Part shown: positions 32,096 through 32,125 of the stretch, in pieces
How the letters are laid out: the number at the start of each line of letters is the position of its first letter
How positions within the stretch are numbered: the stretch's first letter is position 1
Source: Lachnospiraceae bacterium
GTDB lineage: Bacteria > Bacillota > Clostridia > Lachnospirales > Lachnospiraceae
NCBI GenBank assembly: GCA_017622505.1
Contig: JAGAQZ010000088.1
Location: 1-32,125, forward strand
Direction of reading: 5' to 3'
DNA length: 32,125 nt
The notes under the pieces: generated by a model
Told to the model about the DNA's origin: nothing
The model's input: the letters and a program-made list of their open reading frames with translations, nothing else
The model's database searches: none
Program-made: the position numbers and the translations under genes

Positions 32096-32125
32096 TGGGA
32101 CCTACAGGGCTCGAACCTGTGACCC
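32096..32125 (-). tRNA. tRNA, 3' part only
   Basis: The last 30 bases read on the minus strand as a T-arm (ACAGG-TTCGAGC-CCTGT) followed by the 3' acceptor strand AGGTCCC and discriminator A. The anticodon lies beyond the window, so the amino acid cannot be named. It sits 19 bp upstream of tRNA-Leu in the same direction. Confidence 0.8.

Overview
The window looks like chromosomal DNA of a low-GC Gram-positive anaerobe. The gene content (a roughly 474-residue type I glutamine synthetase, AGCS and OFA transporters, GH16/GH5 glucanases, an ammonia-dependent NadE, a YuxH-like protein), strong AGGAGG ribosome binding sites, several GTG starts and TTGaca-N17-TAtaaT promoters suggest Clostridia, most likely Lachnospiraceae. 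This assignment comes from protein character only; no database was searched. About 30 protein genes, one complete tRNA and one partial tRNA can be supported.

Layout. 1-2687 (minus): a gntR(YtrA-type)-ABC ATPase-ABC-2 permease operon, with an operator-like palindrome on its own promoter; the permease runs off the left edge. 2961-5871 (plus): glutamine synthetase, a 151-nt hairpin element, then an orphan CofE-like gamma-glutamyl ligase. 5980-9342 (minus): Na+/alanine symporter, ArAE-type membrane protein and membrane zinc peptidase. 9396-12765: an AraC regulator divergent from a lipoprotein GH16 beta-glucanase and a cytoplasmic GH5 glycosidase, a compact beta-glucan utilisation locus. 12977-15300 (plus): OFA-family MFS transporter and an SDR oxidoreductase. 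15407-17191 (minus): ECF sigma factor, membrane anti-sigma-like protein and a small secreted protein with an ECF-type promoter. 17323-20495 (minus): nadE, a voltage-gated-type K+ channel and an amidohydrolase, the last preceded by a terminator that contains its ribosome binding site. 20928-24678 (plus): degenerate EAL-HDOD protein, response regulator and histidine kinase. 24924-28075 (minus): metallophosphoesterase, HD protein, second metallophosphoesterase and AlkD-like repair protein. 28193-31653 (minus): zinc-ribbon coiled-coil membrane protein, DUF1232 protein, DUF2130 protein and a lipoprotein whose promoter spacer is a TA repeat. 31746-32125: the C-terminal scrap of a tyrosine recombinase next to tRNA-Leu(UAA), then a second, partial tRNA.

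Signals not explained by the genes. Three intergenic hairpin elements of 151, 149 and 145 nt have perfect or near-perfect outer stems of unrelated sequence. Several predicted mRNAs begin with a stem-loop at the inferred 5' end. The lipoprotein promoter could be phase variable. The sigma/anti-sigma/secreted-protein trio appears to have a matching ECF promoter. I found no CRISPR array, no complete insertion sequence and no phage module.
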